A stretch of DNA of 5,837 nucleotides from Candidatus Zixiibacteriota bacterium (GTDB lineage Bacteria > Zixibacteria > MSB-5A5 > GN15 > JACZUZ01). The notes beneath the pieces were generated by a model that was given only the letters and a program-made list of their open reading frames with translations, had not been told where the DNA came from and searched no databases. Numbering within the stretch: position 1 is the stretch's first letter; each line of letters starts with the position of its first letter. The stretch is from contig JACZUZ010000144.1 of assembly GCA_022572905.1 (NCBI GenBank), forward strand, positions 1 to 5,837, read 5' to 3'. A program made the position numbers and the translations under genes. This document shows, one piece after another, positions 5,493 through 5,837 of this stretch.

Positions 5493-5552
5493 TACGGTCA
5501 GGTATGTGAGACTGGAATATGCCAGAAAGTTTGTTACGCGGATTTTATATGT

Positions 5553-5559
5553 GGAGGAG
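5553..5559 (+). promoter_or_regulatory. Strong Shine-Dalgarno site for efp
   Basis: GGAGGAG (5553-5559) contains the full GGAGG complement to the 16S rRNA tail, and its GGAGG core ends four bases before the ATG at 5562. It fixes the efp start. It also shows that this organism uses classical Shine-Dalgarno initiation, in contrast with prmA, rsmE and the kinase, which lack such a site. Confidence 0.85.
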
Positions 5560-5561
5560 AA

Positions 5562-5837
5562 ATGATTTCGACCAAGGATTTTAGAAAAGGACTTCGTTTA
5601 AGCATTGACGGCACGCCGTACATAATTGTCGATTTTCAGCGCAGTAAAGTTGCCCGCGGCGGGGCTACTGTTCGCACCAAACTAAAAAATCTCAAGAATG
5701 GTGCGGTAATTGAAAGGACATTTCAAGGCGGCGAAACGTTTCCCGCGCCGGACTTTGATGGCCGGAAAATGCAGTATCTCTATGAGAATACGGGCGAATA
5801 CACATTCATGGACTCCGAAACTTTTGATCAGCATGCG
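5562..5837 (+). CDS. efp: Elongation factor P, N-terminal part, 3' end outside window
   Basis: EF-P binds between the P and E sites of stalled ribosomes and speeds peptide-bond formation at consecutive prolines. The window holds 92 codons, roughly half of a typical protein: the whole N-terminal KOW-like domain (MISTKDFRKGL, PYIIVDFQ, VRTKLKNLKNGAVIERTF) and the start of the first OB domain (MQYLYENTGEYTFMDSETF), which is strongly family-specific. The tip loop that reaches the peptidyl-transferase centre normally reads KPGKG; here it is KVARGG (residues 29-34), placing Arg32 where the modifiable lysine usually sits. Some bacteria with an arginine at this place rhamnosylate it with EarP, but no earP is visible in this window. 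A perfect Shine-Dalgarno site fixes the start. The family call is certain; the modification state is unknown. Confidence 0.96.
   Translation, partial: MISTKDFRKGLRLSIDGTPYIIVDFQRSKVARGGATVRTKLKNLKNGAVIERTFQGGETFPAPDFDGRKMQYLYENTGEYTFMDSETFDQHA

Noticed and set aside
5341..5565. Frame of 74 codons spanning the kinase end and the efp upstream region
   Set aside because: Its first third is out-of-frame kinase sequence, it overlaps the efp Shine-Dalgarno site and start, and no start signal or motif supports it.

Overview
This window is a stretch of ordinary bacterial chromosome with five or six closely packed genes, all on the + strand. In order they are: the C-terminal three quarters of dnaJ (truncated by the window's left edge), prmA (ribosomal protein L11 methyltransferase), an rsmE-type 16S rRNA m3U methyltransferase, a type IV prepilin peptidase, a two-membrane-segment HAMP-PAS sensor histidine kinase, and the first 92 codons of efp (elongation factor P, truncated by the right edge). 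I see no tRNA, rRNA, CRISPR array, insertion sequence or phage gene. No gene stands out in base composition or codon use in a way that would suggest recent transfer.

The organism is probably a diderm bacterium from a less-sampled lineage (FCB-group, deltaproteobacterial-like or candidate-phylum). This is inferred from the dnaJ-prmA-rsmE order seen in many bacterial phyla, a full prepilin peptidase with its zinc-cysteine methylase part, a kinase with an extracytoplasmic sensor region, and protein sequences that keep family signatures but differ at several usually invariant positions. I cannot name the taxon from this window.

Layout: bases 1-791 are dnaJ, followed by a small hairpin and then a near-consensus promoter (TTGACA, 18 bp, TAAAAT) whose -10 box ends four bases before the prmA ATG. 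Bases 868-1755 are prmA. A 66-87 bp gap leads to rsmE, which has no ATG start available. The prepilin peptidase follows at 2677-3474. A G-poor pyrimidine tract and a -10-like GATAAT then precede the kinase at 3548-5416. A 145 bp gap holds a possible terminator and a pair of TTCGAA palindromes. It ends with the only strong Shine-Dalgarno site of the window, in front of efp at 5562.

The genes share a proteostasis and translation theme: DnaJ (chaperone), PrmA (L11 methylation), RsmE (16S rRNA methylation) and EF-P (rescue of polyproline stalls). The prepilin peptidase and kinase form an unrelated pair concerned with the cell surface and signalling. I find no evidence of a new multi-gene system. 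The points most worth a second look are the apparent leaderless initiation of prmA and perhaps the kinase, the arginine in place of lysine at the EF-P tip, the altered H-box of the kinase, and motif substitutions in RsmE and PrmA.
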